From assembly GCF_051622035.1 (NCBI RefSeq), contig NC_135361.1, positions 3,353,001 to 3,417,000 on the forward strand: a stretch of 64,000 nucleotides of DNA. The letters are read 5' to 3'. This stretch comes from Arctopsyche grandis. Its lineage: Eukaryota; Arthropoda; Insecta; Trichoptera; Hydropsychidae. The notes under the pieces were generated by a model. The model was not told where the DNA came from, did no database searches, and worked only from the letters and a program-made list of their open reading frames with translations. A program made the position numbers and the translations under genes. Positions 31,113-46,100 of the stretch are shown in pieces; position 1 is the first letter of the stretch; the number at the start of each line of letters is the position of its first letter.

Positions 31113-34100
31113 TTACAGCAGTAACCTAACAAACTCTGAAAAGTGAAAATTAATAGTTATTAAAATACATTTTAATTAAAAATTAATTAAAACGTAGCAA
31201 TCAATGGCTTACAGACAAATGTATCATCCTATTAAATATAGTTTGAACACTAATTAAATGTCATTTTGATTAAAAGTCAAAAATATGCAGGTATAATTAT
31301 TTGAATAAGTAAAACGAATATTACATTCATAGATGTGAATAATTTTTCGATAAATGTGAATAAATTCTATACTGATTATGTAGTTATTGTGAATATAAAA
31401 AAAATATATATATACATATATACCTTCGTAGTTGATTTTTCCGTCTTTATCAACATCGCCTAGTGCCAAAACTTGGGTTAATTGGGCATCAGTAACTGGT
31501 TCACCTATCATTTCTAAAGCACTACGAAGTTCATCTTTTGTAATATATCCGTTACAATCTCGATCAAATACTCTGAAAACAAAAATAACAACATATTAAA
31601 ATCCTCCCTTGATACATTATCTCATGATAATCTAACTTAGATAGTAGACTGTTGTTGGAATGGGTCGGAGACCCATTCAAAATTTTCAGAAAAGTTTACT
31701 TTTCTTTTCTTAACCTTTGAAGGACGGAGTGTCGAGATCGAACGAGTGTCCCGAACCGGGGTCGAGTAAAACCCCAGTATTTTTTAATCAAAATACAGCT
31801 TTTCTCAATACAAATGGGTTCAATATATATCTTATTAATCATTTTATACATCAAAATTTAAAATTTTTAGCCCAATAGCATGTTTTTGACTATTTTTGTA
31901 TTGAAAAATAACAACAAGCATCAACACGCAAACGTAAGGCCAACAGGCGACTGCTTGACTCAATAGCCACGCGCCAAAAGCGACGAAAACAATCACTTAC
32001 GAAAATATTGCTGTCTCTTTCTCTCACATTGATTCATCGATCATCAAGAATATGCAAGCGAACAGTCAAAAACATGACTAATTGCTACCACCTTTAAATC
32101 ATACTTTGGAACATACATAGAAATGCATAAATGTATTTTTTTACAATGTACACCTTTTCTAAATCATACAAAATCTATTAAAATAAATTTCTTGTAGTTC
32201 TTTCTAGGAATACAAGAAATATAGGGTGTATAGCTTTGAAAACCACATAGTTATTACAAAGACGTAAAAATTGGGGGCACTTGCATACCCTACTTCGGTG
32301 AGGGAGGGTTAAAAACTTACCTAAAGGCAGCGAGAAGGTCCCTTGTGATTTCGTCTTCAGAATCTGCGGACTCACCGGTTAGGACTCCTTGTAGTGCCTG
32401 TATTTTACTGACCCACTGTAAAAATTCAGCCTCATCGATCAGGCCGTTTCCTGAAACAACATTCGAAAAATTTGCATTCAGTCAGACATTTAAAAACAAG
32501 TTCAATATATGTAATTGTTGCTGTTCGAATCGAGCCTTTCAAACGACGAATGGGGTGGGTTTTGTGGGGTTGTGCAGTATTATGAGCGTAAAGAATAGAG
32601 GGGTGGTGTGTTGGGTGGATGAATGGGTCGGGGGGTGCAGTTGTCCCAAAATGCGGATGGAACTTTGCCAAGTCGGTCTGATTTATACCAGAGATGACCT
32701 TTTCTGCACACGCCTTCTGGTCTTATCCTGTACGAATATCGACCGCATTTCCCACTATTGCACAATCGCTTCTGTACATGTGTACATATGTATATATAAT
32801 ATATGTATGTTTGTTTACGAAAGTACAAAAGGTTTTAAACAATTTTATTCAATATAATATTTTCGCAGAAGTACAATTTTCAACATAGGATCACCAAATT
32901 TGATATGATTTTCAGTGGTATTTTAACTTACATAATATGTAGAATGTACTTGGAGCTAAGATCGAAGGATTCTCATACAAAAACGTCTGAGAAATCATGT
33001 GTTTATGCTATTTAGGGTGAAAACACACTGAGTGGTACGTGGTTTTTTTTTTTTAGATACTATTAACCCTTTGAGCGCTGACGTCTTTTCTGTTGAAAGC
33101 CCGCCACGCTGAAAATTTCGCCAACATTTCCAACTAGAATTATTTACAAATCCAATAGAAAGCAGGTATAAAAATTGTGGCTAATCCAAAAAAACCCTAG
33201 ATAACTACCGCCGAGGATTTCGAGTTTTGTAAAGATGTGTTTAGACTCTCTAATATATCTTGCAATAATATAAAACAAACAAAAGAAGTCTATTAATGAA
33301 TGTATTTTTCCAAAATTAGTTCCATCTTCTTTATTGTTGTTAAAATGTAATGCTCACAATCTAAATGCCAAGCCACAATCTAAAATATTCAGCAGTTAGT
33401 GATTTCCATCGAGAAATTCTGCTATGGTTATTAATTCAGAAATTCCGGTGTCAGTCAGTCTTTATAAACATTGACACGGATTACACGACCCATGTTCAAT
33501 GCATTTTTTTCAATGCTACCTGGAAAGAATTAGTGGGTAGTATTCTTGTTTATTTTATTTTATTTTATTTTATTTTAAAAAATCAATACCACAGAGACTT
33601 GACAGGTTGCCCCAAAGCGTCAATGTGATTTTAATACAAATAATAAAAATCATAAAAATTACAAAAAAAACATCATAAAAAAAATAATAAAAATCATAAA
33701 TAAAAAAAAACATAAGAAAATAATAAAAATCATAAATAAAAAAAAAACATCATAAAAAATAATAAAAATCAAGTAAAAAATATGTACACAAAATAAAAAC
33801 AAAGAAATAAGATTGAAAAATTTATATCGTGCTATTTAGGATGTGTTCCACCAACTCAACATAACTGGCATCGAATAGGTCCAAGTTTTATGTTTTACAT
33901 ACTTAAAAAAACAGCACCAATAGGCGTATTTCAGGCTGATGGGCTTGTTGGCAAAACGCTGATCGGCGTTGGTCAGCATTCAAAGGGTTAAGTACATATA
34001 CATGGTGTACAGTCCCAAAAAATCACCCGTTGGAGTGTTTTCGGTGACATTTTATACTTGTATACTTACTTCACAGTGATCGATAATGGTGAATCCCATA

Positions 34101-37100
34101 TTTGAAGATATGCTGGATATGCATATGGATATGCACACACGTACTACCCCCCAAGCATATGCATTCTGCACGTGCAACTACACCCGAATTCGGTTTGGGG
34201 AACACCTACTGTTTATGCTCACAGCGGGAAGCCAAGGACGTGACGTCCCATACTGTTCAGTGTATACATACAAGCAAGGCCGAGGAGAGGGGGTAATAAC
34301 TGGGGACTGGGTTGTTTTGAAATTGTAAGGGCAGTAATCCGAAATAGTAAGTTAAGTGAGCGATGCCTGCAAAATCCCGTTTGCCCAGCGGTTACGGATT
34401 CGTCGACAAAATTCGCAAGTCAGGTACTTATATACACACACTTATTAAACGCACAATTATTTTTGGTAAAGTATGAGTATCGTGATACAAATCTGGACTG
34501 TCTCAGTATTGATGCATCAGTATTAGATAGTATCGGTACATGTATCACTGTATTGAAGCGAGCGAGAAATACATTCTTAATGGCGCTTTTGAATACAATC
34601 ACCTAATTTGGTATATCTCGAGGTAGCCTAGCTTATATTGTAAATATTGTAGCGTAGACGAGTAGAGGAGTTTGCAAGATGGGAGCAAAATACGCACAGT
34701 AGTGGTAGAAGAACTTTATTTATTTATCACATTTTTATACCAGGAAGGTCTTACAGGTAAGCCCCAGTGAGCCTTCCTGGCCAATTACAAACAATGCAGC
34801 ATTTTTATTACACAAGTCGCTGAATTACGAAACACTGAAAACTCGCAAATTAACGAGACATTTATGAATTGTACATTAATCATACTCAAATAGTGGTGAC
34901 ATAGCAGGTAGGAAGGATTTTTGCCAATTTAATCGGGAAGCGTTTCAACAATGAAATCAGAAAAATTGGAAAGCTCTGATAGGAATCGATCGACCTGGAG
35001 TCACAAATATCCAAATCTGACCAGTAGCACTACAGATATACTCAGAAAAATTCTTTTCAATCGAGGTCAGCTCATGGGATCGAGCCCGGCGCCTCTCGGT
35101 GTTAGGCAGAAGCTTAACCTTTCCACCGCGTACGACTACTATACATGTCCTAGCGAACATGCCCTCAGCGCGCGAGACACGCATAGATGTCTTGGAAGTT
35201 CCAACCTGTATAAGAGCCGTCTATTGTGTTAAAATTATATAACTTGGTTGAAAATATTACTAAATGTATACTTTACCAAATTCAATAGATGGCAGTAGTA
35301 AAAAAAAAATAAATATAGGTTAAAAAATTCAAAAAAATATTACAACCTATATTTATTGTCGAAAACGCGATAGCAAAATCTGCAAAAAAGCAGCCGCGTA
35401 CAGGGCATGTTCGCTAAATTTGGTGACGCGGGCAAAGGACTAACGACCGAGCTATGCTGCTGGCTGGTTGATCCATCAACGATCCAGCTCCAAATGAAGC
35501 ACGGACCAAAACTGCCTAGTATTTATACGCAACGTGTACTCAGCACAAAGAGATCATTGGTCGATGGGTCGCGAGACCTTATTGGTTGTTGTATACGGAT
35601 ATCAGGGAATATCAGGTAATCAGCGCTAGTAAATCAGTGATCGACAAGTGCCAATCACCCAATCTCTACGTTACAATATGTATGGAAATGTTCCGAATTC
35701 AGAGAAGGAAACAGCCATGTAAAGCTGACAACAATATTGTGTTCAATATACGCCGAATATAATATGTCGTACAACATATTACATTTTATATTATATATAA
35801 TACAAAGACAAAGCCGCAAAATTTCAATATTAAAAACGCTTGAATGCCTGAATAAAGACAGATAAAGGGGATAAGATGGGATTATACCACGTTTCATTTT
35901 TGCAATATAAATCACTGTAACGTAACATGTTATATAATATGTACACTCGGATTGATATGCGCGTTATAAATCGCCCATAATATTTCACTATCGAAGCCTT
36001 TGAAACTTCGCGCACACAAGTGAAAAACATAAGTACTTTGTATATATGTATGTACATATATGCTCGTGCAAAAAAGGGTGTCTGGAGTAATGGGCTCCAC
36101 CCTAGGGCTCAAAGTCGGGACAGTGGGTGGAATTCGAAATGAGGATGTACAAAAGAAATGAGATTCCGATGGCCGCGGAATATGGTGGGTCATTATGTCG
36201 GTTCACGGAAGGCCAAGTTCAAAGATATGGAAAATTGCTCTGACAGGGTGGTCATTAGAGTGAGGGTTAAATGGAGACACGGGGGAGGTGTGATATATAT
36301 ATAGGTTGTGTGGGGTTGCGACTGGGTGGTGCGAAATGGCCGGCAAAAGTCAATTTGTCGTTTAATAGCAAAAAAATGTGATTGTGTTGCGGCTCAACAG
36401 AAGTTGACTTTTGTGGGTGGGTGGGTGTTTGTAATGGGAGTTGGGGTGTGGTTTTATAAGAAACGGTATAGATGTGTTTTAAAATTGATGTATAGTTTGT
36501 GGTTAAAAACTATTATGCGCCGAATTTTGACTACTATTTCACGCTTAGAAGGAGTGCTTTCTAATTTTGCTGCATATCTTAGAAGGTTAATTTACTAAAC
36601 CACTTTTTGAAATGTAAAGAAGGCTTTTTAATAATATATTGAAATTTTGATACACTGAGAAAATAGCCCTGATATCATTATCCCCAGACAAGTTTTTAAT
36701 ACTTTGGTTTCGCCCATCAAACAAAACGGCTTGTGTATAGTAAAAAAAATCCTGGTCCGATTTAAGGTATATTCAACCAGTAGCGTGGTCTAGTGGTGAA
36801 TGTTGAATTATCTCGTACTTGATGTTACGAGTTCTATTCCCGCTAAGTCTCGCTATTGGTCAGACCTTGGTTTGTCAAGGTCGATCGTTTCTTATTAGAA
36901 TTTGCCAATTTTTCTGATTTTCATTGAAACGATTCCTGTAAAATTGGCGTTTCCTTCCCAATTTTCTGTTGCGAACCTTTAGTTATTGTTATATCTTAGG
37001 TTTCGCCATATTGCTCACCATAGATGTGTCTGTGGTTGTTTATCGAATATAAAATTCGTATTGTTACATGAAAGTTATTCATCGTTATTTATCGTATTAA

Positions 37101-40100
37101 TACGATGTTTGTAATATCTGACCATAGATGTCAGATATTGTTTAGATTTACATGTATCTATGTAATAATTATGTGGACCAGGAAGGCTCATTTGGGGTTT
37201 ACCTGTTAAGCCTTCCTGGTATATTTGTATATATGTATGTAAAAATAAAATAAAATATTAGCACAACACAGACCGGCAAGTACGGAAAGTATTCTTAGAT
37301 ACCCCTACATATGTACGTATGTACATACATATGTATATGGACCAGTGGCCACTCGCCTATATAAGCTGCGGGGCTGCAGCCCTTCTAGTATACATATAGT
37401 AAATATGCATGATATTTTTGCCTTCCATATGAGTTGGGGAGCTGCAGCCCTTCTAGTGTATTACATGTTATTTTTGTTTGCATTAACCAACGGCGTGGAC
37501 AGTGGTTAGAATATTATGCTTGCGAGCAGAGTGGTCATGGGTTCAAGTCTCACTAGAATCCCATTGCTAGCCAGATCTTGGCTTGTGACTCCAGGTCGAT
37601 CGTTCCTTATCAGAGTTTTTTCAATTTTTCTGATTTTTATTGAAACGGTTCCTGTGAAATTGTTATCTCCTTTCCTATGTCTCTTGCTAATTTCTAGCTA
37701 TTCAGGTTTGCAAATTTGATTATAAAATCGTGCAAAAAATTTTCCATAGATGTCACTGTGGATGTTTGTATGAATTCGCATTGTATAAAATATATTGATT
37801 GAATCTGTATAAGTGCACTCCATTAGGTTTGAAAAAAAAAGAGCAAAAAAGCGTGGTTTTTCTAAGAAATTAACAATAGTAAACCATTTTTTGTGTGAAA
37901 AGAATCCTTTCACGCCGAAGTCTATGTATGATTTTTTCCAAAATTAGACCCTTCAACTAGCACGACAATTCATCATCTATGTCTATGTTTAAAATAAAAT
38001 ATTTAATTTCAGCAATATTCAAATGAATAATAAAATATTTTAATTATTTAATTTTACTAAAAAAATTGATATCTTACATACAATTTAAACTCAAAATATA
38101 AATGATCGTAGAAATAGTCAATAAAAATTCAAATCAAAACACCAAATACAATACTAGATATAACGTACGTATACAAATAAATTTTGTAAAGCGGTACAAT
38201 TCGAACTCTGAAAATTGTGTATGTTTTTTTTTTGGTTTGTAATGGCGTTCGTTTTAATTTATTATTTAAACCGAGAAACGTCACTCATCGGCTTGGTAAT
38301 TTCCGGTTAATTTTGCGTTCCCCCTTTTTATGGGTCGCACTGGCGAAAAGCGAGTGGCGACTGTTCAATCGCCGTTCAAGATGGCGGCTAAATGTCAACA
38401 ATGATTAAATTTCAAGATTCAAACCAGCGATTTTTATATCGGACGATGGTATAATAGAATCGTTGCGGTCACCATCGTTTCAATTAAAATTTGATTAATA
38501 TCCCCGGAGCGACGTTTCGGCTCTCGCCAGAGTAAAAGAAAGACGAATTTCAACGCTAATTAAGACGTTCGTGGCGCCCTCTATACCGGGGGAGGATTTT
38601 TAATACCCCCTCTCGTTGTAAACCTTTTACGAAGGCTCTCGGTTTCATCTACCCCGTAAAATTTATGGAGCAAACAATCTTTCCTGGGTAACACGAATCC
38701 AATTTTCATGTAGATTTTTCGCAACTTGAACGCGTCGCCCATACATCACAAAGAAAATTGAGTTTTTTTTAAAGAATATTTATTACGGTACTTTCACGGT
38801 TGATGATACCAAACAACGGTGAAATATTCTTGTACATCTGAAGACAAATTCTACCCAACATTACTCAAACTCTAATTTTAACACACTTAGTAAACGTTAC
38901 AGTTGTTGGCCAATATAATTTCAATTTTAAAATAAAAATAATACACTAGTTGATGGCAAATATATTTGTATTACTTAGTAGTGAGCGGAAGCACCATCGA
39001 GGGCACAGTAGTTTTCGGTAATGTCATAAGTGGTCAATAATTGTAAAATGATAAATAGCCCACATATAAAATAATCTCAGTGATATAGTGCCAACACTAT
39101 CTAATATATAATTTGGAAAGAGACTTTGTATATATGTATGTATGTATGTAACCTTCGTTCTTTGGGTCGTAGAAATCCGTGACGTCATCGAACAAATAAT
39201 TCGATTTTTTTCGATCTAAAAGATTCGAAGTCCCTGGGGGAAAATGCACCGAGGGCGAAGCCCTAAGGCGCGGAGCCTGGGGGGGGGGGGGAAATACTTC
39301 AGGGGCGAAGCCCTAGGGGGCGCAGGTGCCAAATTCTGGTATACATATAATTTCGTATACATATAATTTTTTATAAAGACTTACTATATATGTTTGTTTG
39401 TTCGTGACAGTCAATTTAATAAATAAAAAAACGAGTATTCAAATAAATTTATATAAAATAAAACTATTCAAATAAATTTAATAATTTTTTTTTCTTTTTA
39501 AAGTAAATTCAGTTGCAAAATGTTTGGCTATAGTTGATCTGATGTAGACGAGAACCGAGCATGCTGTCGCATTCGTGCAATGTATTGTAACATTGTAAAG
39601 ACGTAAAATAATTTCTTTATCTTTATTAAATTATTTCTTATTAAACTATATAATATTATTACAATATAATTCAATGCAAGGTCTTTAATAATATTATTGT
39701 AAGTTTTGCTGTACATAACATGACGTTGACAATTACTTTTATCGTCCAAAATATATAAATTTCCATTAATTAAAAATATATACGTATTCCATAAATAAAT
39801 TAATAATATCAACAACTTACATACGTATTTTATATTAAAATTTTATTTATGTAAATATTTTAAAATACGAAACACGAACTCAATACTAATAAAAAAATAA
39901 AAGTCAAACTCTACCGACCGCTTCGCATGAACAATGTTGTATTTCTTTACCAAAATGCAATGCGAAACTGAAACGAAATGTAATCGGCCATTACAGGTCG
40001 AGTGGGGGGTGAATGCAATAGCATGTACATTTAACGTAAGTCTCATGCTAGATCGGTTCCAAATGTAAAAAAAAAATGATAATTTAGATGTTGGTTTTAA

Positions 40101-43100
40101 AAGTGGTTTAACTCACATTTGATTGCATCTTAGATTTGATCGTGTTGTGTTAGAAAAGAAAGGGGAGGGATAAATCGACGCTGCTTAGCCTCCGACACTA
40201 TCATTATCATCAACAGCAATCTATACACTATTTTTTAGTGTGACATGGGAGAAAGAGGCAAGGGGTGATACCGAAAGTCCGGCTCTCGTAAATAAGTCTT
40301 GCGAATTGTGGGGCAACACGCGACCGACTAATGGAACTGAAAACCGAACCGATTGTGATCGACACGCAACTCATTATATATTTATATTTTTTTCATCTCA
40401 TTAAATCGTGAATTTATGGTCAATGCACCGAGAAAATTATCACAGACTTCACATGTTCAAAAAAACAAAAAAATATATACAATAAAAATAGATTTAACCC
40501 TTTGAATGCTACTCAACGCCAATCGGCGTTTTGCCAACAAGTCCACGGAACTGAAAAACGCTGATTGGCGTTGTATTTTGAGTATGTATGAGGATATCTT
40601 AAAGAGCAGGTATATGCATGTTTTCATTGAGCAACTTGAAGATAACTTTTGTACATAAATTCCATCTTCAATATATCACATATGCTAAGAATTATATTTC
40701 GTTTAACCCTTTGAATGCTGAACAACGCCGATCGGCGTTTTGCCAACAATACCATAAGCCTGAAATACGACTATCGGCATTGTTTCTTTGATTATGCAAA
40801 AAATAAACAAGAATACTACCCGCTAAGCCTTTCCAAGTAGCATTGAAAGAAATGCATTGAACATGGGTCACATAATCCGTGTCAATGTTTATAAAGACTG
40901 GTTTACACCGGAATTTCTGAATTTATAACCATAGCAGAATTTCTAGATGGAAATCACTAACTGCTGAGTATTTTAGATTGTGACTTGGCATTTAGATTGT
41001 GAGCATTACATTATAACAACAACAAAGAAGATGGAACTAGTTTTGGAAAAATACATTAATTAATAGACTTCTTTTATTTATTTTATATTGTTGAAAGATA
41101 TATTAGAGAGTCTAAACACACCTTTACAAAACTCGAAATCCTAGGCGGTAGTTATCTAGGGTTTGTTTGGATTAGCTACAATTTTTATGCCTGCTTTCTA
41201 TTGGATTTTTAAATAATTCTAGTTGGAAATGTTGGCGAAATTTTCAGCGTGGTGGGCTTTCAACAGAAAAGACGTCAGCACTCAAAGGGTAAACCGGATA
41301 TTTTATATATAAAACCGAAACGGCGTCTGTAATTCGTTTCTGATTGGATGTCGTCAAAGTCCTTTCTAATTGGCTGGATTAGTCAAAGATTGTGATTGGT
41401 CGGTCGTTAAATAATATTATTTTTTTTCGATTCAAATAAATATAATAAAATATTTTTTTAACTACTAGATTTTTTTCACTACTATGTAGATTGCATTGCT
41501 ATTTCAAGTTACTTTTATTATATTCGTGCGAAAACGGTAGAGATCGTCGACAAAGGAACCGAGCAAACCGGGTAGCAACACTAGTAAATCATAAAAAAAT
41601 TCACTATAGCACTAAAAGGATGCGACCATCCGATACTATCGAATATCAATTTTATTTCGAAATAGACTAACAATTTTACCCAAAATGTTCATCCTCTCCA
41701 TTTCTGATATAAAATGGGTCTCAGACTTGAGGTTACTCATTTAAATTACTCTTTGAACGAATCAAACGGTCCGAATTCATCACATACATAGTCAATGATA
41801 GTAAGTATAAGATGTAATCATTGGTTTTGCAATTAACTTGCAAATTTAATCACTTTACCGATGCCATGTTTGGCGTGTATGGGTACAATAAAAATGGCGC
41901 TCGGCGTAAAGATGGCCGCAGTTTGTTTTTCGTCGTAAAAATTCATGGAACTTTCTCCCTTCCCTCCCTTAGTCGATGACGGACTATATCTGCGCTATGG
42001 CCGAGAAAAAATACCGATAGCAACGCTCCATTTAACCCTCAAAGTGCCACATTTATGCGGCAGTTTTTTATTTAGGCCAGTGATTCCCAACCAAGATGTG
42101 AAAAAAAATAATGTCGGGAAAAAGACCCAAATACATGTATGTAAAATGTAGTTTTTCAAACCCTGGAGAGTGCATGTATAGATAATTAAGTAAATAAGGT
42201 TTAAAACACCAAACGAGTCTCATTGGCCTGTAACACGTGACCCTTACAAAATAAACCTTACCCTACCAGGGTTGAGGAAACGAATGGGGGAGACGGTATA
42301 AATTCCCAGGGTACAGTTTCTTTTAAGGGCCCGGTCTGAAATTGTAAGCGTTGAAAGCGAAACCTGAAAATTTCCGTCTGCCCAGCGGTGACGAATTCGT
42401 CGACAAAATTCGCCATAAACAGTACTTATATGATCATATATAAATGTATATTAACGTTAAAGTATACCAATCGAAATACCTTTGCAACCTTCTCGCATGC
42501 TGACCATTAATTAAATCTTTCGCCAAACGTTGCATAGGATGATCTCTTTTACCTACTCGTCACTCTACTATCGTAGTATCTAGTACTTTAGTATCCCATG
42601 TATATATATATAACGGTTTTTACGCTGTTTGAAACACCAACAGCCAAATAAATAGCGTTATTTTAATATGAAAGGTACAATTTATGGAAAAGGGATGTCA
42701 AGAAGTACATACATACATATCATCATCGTCATCTACAGTCGCTCACCATCCACTGCTGGATGAAAGCCTCTCCAACACGCTTCCACTCGTCTCAGTTTTG
42801 CGCAACTCTCATTCTCTCACCCCACACATTTTCCTAATTTCGTCTACCCATAATTTCTGCGGTTTTCCTTTTACCCTTTTGCATTCTCTCGGGTACCATT
42901 CTAGCACTTATTTTGTCCACCTTTCGTTCATACTTCTAGCCACGTGGCCCATTGCCATTTTAATCTCTTTACTCTATCCACTATATCCACTACCCTTGTC
43001 ATACTTCTCACCCACGTGTTCCGCTTCCTATACTTCTTCGTTATGCTGAGCATACAGTGTACCATACTTATTTTAGTGTATTGTACTTTGTGTAATATCT

Positions 43101-46100
43101 AAGCGTTCAATGTCCAAGTTTAAATAAAAAAAATACATTTTCTCTCTTCTCAATCGCTCAATACTGAGCATCTGATTCTCGTGGAACGTCCGAGAGCTGA
43201 TGGACGACTTGCTTCTACTCTGACCAGATCTGACTCCTGATCTGATCCATCTATCCAGTTACTATTAGCTTTTATAGAATCTCATCACTCCTCTTGACAA
43301 CATACCCTAATTCTCCTTCAGCATGCTGTAAAGTCTTTCTGGTATTTTCAGCTCCTGAATGATAAGAGACGTTCACCCGCTTCTCAGTCCAAGGAATCGG
43401 GAACATTTACCTCCAGCAATATATTTCAAAGACATTCATTGTGCATCTCTCCTTCTTCTTCAACGTCCAAGACTCTGATCTATATAGTGTGATCGATAAC
43501 ACTAAGGATTTGACCGGACGGGTCTTCTTCTCATACATTTCACCCACGTCTTCCGCTTCCTTTCTTTCCTTGTTATGCCGAGCATACAGCGTTCCACACT
43601 TCTTTGGTTGCAATGGATTTTGTATAACATATTGGCGTTCAATGCCCAAGTTCCACATCCATACGTCATCACTGGCAAAACGCATTGATCAAAGAGCAGA
43701 GTGGCATTTTTGATTAAAAAACAATAGTCATTCGTCCAAATGCACTCCATCCTAATTTCATACGTCTCTTTATCTCTTCGTCTTTACTACCGGACCTGCC
43801 TATTATTTGACCTGAATATAAATAATTATTTACTACTTCTACTATTTTATCATCTAATCGAAAAAAGGTTTAGAACTAGGGATTCAGATGTGTGATCGCG
43901 GTTTTTTCTCCGCCATTTGCCTACAGGTGGTCGATTTATTATTGTTTGCAAAGTCCGTGTGCGGAGTGTATGTATGTAATTGCCGTTAATTTACTTGCAC
44001 CGGAAGTGGGAATGTAACCTTGTATTGCTTTTTGCGTATGTTTATAGCGGTATAAAAATGTATGCGTTTGCGGTAGCCAATGCGGGTGTGTTATTTAAAA
44101 AAATAAAAATGTCATACCGGAAGTGGTCGTTTAGATTTTTACTTGTTTTTCGTGCTTTTGTATAATACTGGCGTAAAAAATCGCCGTACGATTTTAATTT
44201 ATTTATGATTTGTAATGACACGCTTTTGCATTTTGAAACTGTGTTGTAAAGATTTACATATACATAAACCGCAATTGACGATTTGGATGAAATTTATTTT
44301 ATTTAGGATTTTCTTTTCAGCCAAGCGTTTCGTATTTCAAACGTATACTTTTCTATGTTTAATGTTCATTAATTCTAATTCATATATGTATTAAATATCT
44401 TATATTAACATCTAATATATAATTTCGAAAGAGACTTTGTATGTAACTATTGCTGGTTCGTAGAAAAAAAATGAATATTCAAATAAATGAAATAAAATGT
44501 CTACTATTAGATTGGCCATGTTTAAGCGGTTTATATTACAAATACAAATACTGCTATATTCTACTTTTATTTTTAATTTATATAATACATATTTTGAACC
44601 GAAAGTGAATTTTCAAATACAAATTTAATTTTTCGCCTTATTGTTGTATATTTTGCATTCTAGTGTATTTGAAGTAACCATTTTGATCATTGTAATTACT
44701 TTAACATAATAATTATTTATTGGAAAACACTAGTCGAATTGCCCGGCGTTGCTAGGGCAGTCTAAGGATAAAAATAAAAGTGAAATACAGAATGTCTTCA
44801 AAAATTTATTTAGTCTATTGTCTTAGTAGAACTTCCATAAGATGGTGTACCAAATTCAGTGATTTTATATTGAAAACTGTAGATTTAAATAGCGGATATT
44901 CAAAAACAAACATTGTTAGCAATAGACCATAAGCTGTATTTTAATTCATATCAATATTACATTATAGCAGCGGTTTCCAAACTTTATGCTACCACGCCTC
45001 CCTAAAAAAAAATTTTTTTTCCGCGCCTCCCTACCTTTTATTTTTTAATAGATATAATAATATAGACACGTTTTAAATAATAAACCTTTATTTAAAAATA
45101 AAATACTGAACTCTACAATAGACAGAATACTAAAAAGGTTTTGCTATAACATAAATTTATACGAACACGTACATATATTTATTTTTATATTAAATTACTA
45201 ATTAAACTAAATCTAACACATCAAAATTGAATGCGAAGGATGTTGTTGTTTATTGGCAGAAAGTTTATCAAATCTTGGGGGCAATATGGAGAGTGCCACT
45301 CGTAACTCCTTTTCGACTATTAACTTGGCTCGATATTTGGTTTTCATTGCAGCTAGTGCCGAAAAGCCCGTTTCGCATAAATAAGACGTTACGAACGGTA
45401 GCAGCACTTGCATTTCTTTGCAATACAAAGATTCATACTCTCCACTAAGATTCATCCAAAATTTAATTATGGTTTCATTTTGAAACTTTTGTTTTAGTGA
45501 GCTATCGCATGATAATTCTATCAATTTTTATTTTTCGATGGTTGTCAGCTCGAATTCATCTTCTTCATTGTAGTTAAATGGATTATGTATCCACAAAAAC
45601 TTTGAAAAATCAAGGTCTTTGAAATAATTGGAAAAATGCAGCACTAAAACATCCAAGTGGTCGGTAAAAATATTTTTACTTGCTTCAATATTGGCTGTGG
45701 CCCAGAAATCTTTGGAAAGTAAAAACCTATCCAACCCATTCTTTTGTAAATTTGATTTCCATAACTTTAATTTTTTAATGAAAGCTTTTCTTTGTCTTTT
45801 TGAACAAGTGTGTGTATTTGTGATCCCTGCATTGATTTATTTAAACCGCTCAATTTTCCAAAAATTTCAACCAAATAGGCAAGTTTAACAATAAAATTAT
45901 CGTTCGTCCACAAATGTGCCTCTTCATGATGGTTTTCTTCGAGAAAGGTTGCTATTTCTTCTTTGAGTTCAAACACCCATTAGAATCATTTTTGCACGAG
46001 ATTGCCAGCGAACTTTACAATAATACAAAAGTGAGGTATAATTGGCTTCCATATCAGCACACAGCTTTGCAAACAGCTTTGCTCTCAAAGGACTATTCTT

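Noticed and set aside
42684-43049. 121-codon plus-strand frame as a membrane protein
   Set aside because: It is the antisense of a LINE C-terminus found in proper orientation on the minus strand.
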